A stretch of 42,681 nucleotides of DNA from contig CAYSCH010000029.1 in NCBI GenBank assembly GCA_964429355.1, forward strand, positions 1-42,681. The letters run 5' to 3'. Position numbers and translations under genes: made by a program. Position 1 is the first letter of the stretch. Each line of letters begins with the position of its first letter. The notes under the pieces are model-generated. The model made no database searches and was not told where the DNA came from. It was given only the letters and a program-made list of their open reading frames with translations. The stretch comes from JAAYAY01 sp964429355. Its GTDB lineage: Bacteria > Planctomycetota > Planctomycetia > Pirellulales > Thermoguttaceae. Shown here piece by piece: positions 41,599 to 42,681 of this stretch.

Positions 41599-42627
41599 CT
41601 ATGGTATCTGTACCGACTCCTTCCCGGCTGACGATCCCAATGCACCCCAGACACCATACAACGACGGGCCGACGTAGTTCTGGGGATTGCCGGGTGGTGG
41701 ATAGGGGCCGGTAACTGGCTGCAAATTCGGATTCCCTGCGTCAACGGTTTCACTGATGAACTGGACGGAGCCGTCGCAAAACACGACGTTGACACCGCCT
41801 GGGTGATAACTGCTGGCCGTCATCATCGCCCAGTCTTCGCCAGAGTTGCCACAACTGGGCGAATTGGGGGGCAGCATCGGGTGCCACTGCGTGTAAATGC
41901 TGTGGGCATCGCCCCATCGGAACCCGCTCTGCCAGTCCCCTCCTTGAACGTTAGTGAACCTGTTGTTCGCCCCGACCAGGTTCTTACATTCGATCGGCGC
42001 TGTGGGATTTGCGAAAGTCCCGATCCCAAAACCGACGGGGACCTCCTGCGTCCCGCCATCGATACCGATCACGCACTCGGAGATCAGCATCGTGTTGCTC
42101 GTGCCGTCTTTGATGCTGGCAAAGTCATGGATCTGCCTGTCGCCCGTACCCATGACGCCCCGGCATTCATACCAATCCCAACCCAACCAGTAATCGCCGC
42201 GGTTGCAATGGTAACTCGTACGTGCCCTTTCGGCGGCATTGGTTCTGCCTTGGCCGTCCGACGGGCAAAGGATCGTGGCAATCTTGGTCGTGGTCAGCGC
42301 GTTGGTATCCCAGGGGGCCGTCTTGCCAAGATGATTCGCCATGAATTCTTCGTACAGAGGACCTTGCTCCATGAACGGAAGGAGCACAACAACGTAGCTC
42401 CAACGATCTCTCATATCCGGATAATTGTGGGGATCCGTTCCTACCTTAAACTCCATTTGGCGAGCGGCGTCCGGGAACTTCTTCTTGATGTCGGCGAAGT
42501 TCTGGCACGCAAGGCCCATTTGCTTCAGATTATTCGTGCACTGCGACCGCCTCGCTGCCTCGCGAGCCGCCTGGACCGCTGGCAGAAGCAACGCAATCAA
42601 GATGCCAATGATCGCAATGACGACCAA
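41599..42627 (-). CDS. DUF1559 prepilin-like protein, 5' end lost or altered
   Basis: The frame begins within the hydrophobic helix of a type IV prepilin-like protein (VVIAIIGILIALLLPAVQAAREAARRSQCTNNLKQMGLACQNF). It ends with the DUF1559 C-terminal signature (YHPGGVNVVFCDGSVQFISETVD). The usual leader with the GFTLVE cleavage site should come just before VVIAIIG. Instead, a stop codon lies in frame a few codons upstream, within 60 bases of the window edge. DUF1559 genes are highly multicopy in Planctomycetes, so a misjoined contig end is likely; a truncated pseudogene copy is the alternative. DUF1559 proteins are processed like pseudopilins and their function is unknown. A clear terminator follows the stop. 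Confidence 0.85.
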   Translation of the reverse strand: MVVIAIIGILIALLLPAVQAAREAARRSQCTNNLKQMGLACQNFADIKKKFPDAARQMEFKVGTDPHNYPDMRDRWSYVVVLLPFMEQGPLYEEFMANHLGKTAPWDTNALTTTKIATILCPSDGQGRTNAAERARTSYHCNRGDYWLGWDWYECRGVMGTGDRQIHDFASIKDGTSNTMLISECVIGIDGGTQEVPVGFGIGTFANPTAPIECKNLVGANNRFTNVQGGDWQSGFRWGDAHSIYTQWHPMLPPNSPSCGNSGEDWAMMTASSYHPGGVNVVFCDGSVQFISETVDAGNPNLQPVTGPYPPPGNPQNYVGPSLYGVWGALGSSAGKESVQIP

Positions 42628-42681
42628 TATACCTCACGCGGCCATCAATGAGACATCCTCAAAACGCTGGAAGTTGAGGGT

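Overview
The window looks like a draft contig (three short N gaps) from a member of the Planctomycetes/PVC group. This rests on family content rather than any marker gene. It carries a DUF1559 prepilin-like protein, a PEP-CTERM protein, a PQQ-propeller membrane protein, a GH127-like Tat-exported protein, an FAD_oxidored-type Tat protein, a TPR protein next to an FG-GAP/UnbV protein, and J-like and Hsp70-like proteins of the kind common in that group. GC is high throughout except for a few AT-rich intergenic patches.

Region 1 (1-0.7 kb) has the 3' end of a RecB/Cas4-like nuclease closed by a strong hairpin terminator, then a small LuxR-type HTH protein. Region 2 (1.36-7.03 kb) is a divergent chaperone-like cluster. 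An Hsp70-like ATPase, an FHA protein and an exported beta-helix protein run leftward. A membrane-anchored J-like protein with a LecA-like C-terminal domain runs rightward. They share a palindromic -10 element at 5465-5472.

Region 3 (about 7.1-15.9 kb) is the candidate undescribed system. All genes lie on the minus strand. In transcription order they are: an XRE/S24-fold regulator that appears to lack the catalytic serine; a possible 55-residue ORF; a complete Topo VI B-like GHKL ATPase; a Topo VI A/Spo11-like subunit; a degenerate reverse-transcriptase paralogue; an SF2-helicase-like protein with eroded ATPase motifs; a reverse transcriptase with YADN in place of YxDD; and a small ORF broken at a G7 run. 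Tight spacing, an ATGA overlap and one strong Shine-Dalgarno support at least partial co-transcription. A Topo VI-type enzyme makes double-strand breaks that leave free 3'-OH ends. Pairing it with an RT therefore suggests a break-primed DNA synthesis or conflict system. That role is inference.

Region 4 (16-18.9 kb) is accessory debris: a zinc-ribbon mini-protein, about 1 kb without genes holding a bidirectional terminator, a PEP-CTERM gene with its own terminator, and a head-truncated serine recombinase abutting an FG-GAP remnant. Region 5 (18.9-26 kb) is a minus-strand run of PQQ-propeller membrane protein, GH127-like protein, repeat-rich cytosolic protein and FAD oxidoreductase. The exported members suggest sugar or polymer catabolism. 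Region 6 (26.3-28.8 kb) has an MBL-fold hydrolase, a four-helix membrane protein and a Uma2 nuclease on the plus strand.

Region 7 (28.8-42.6 kb) has a gap-containing hypothetical, a GT-C-like membrane protein, and two paralogous TolB-like CxxCH proteins flanking a DUF6057-like membrane protein. It ends with a TPR gene overlapping an FG-GAP/UnbV gene and a DUF1559 gene that lacks its prepilin leader at the contig edge. Assignments come from reading motifs in the translations. No database search was run.
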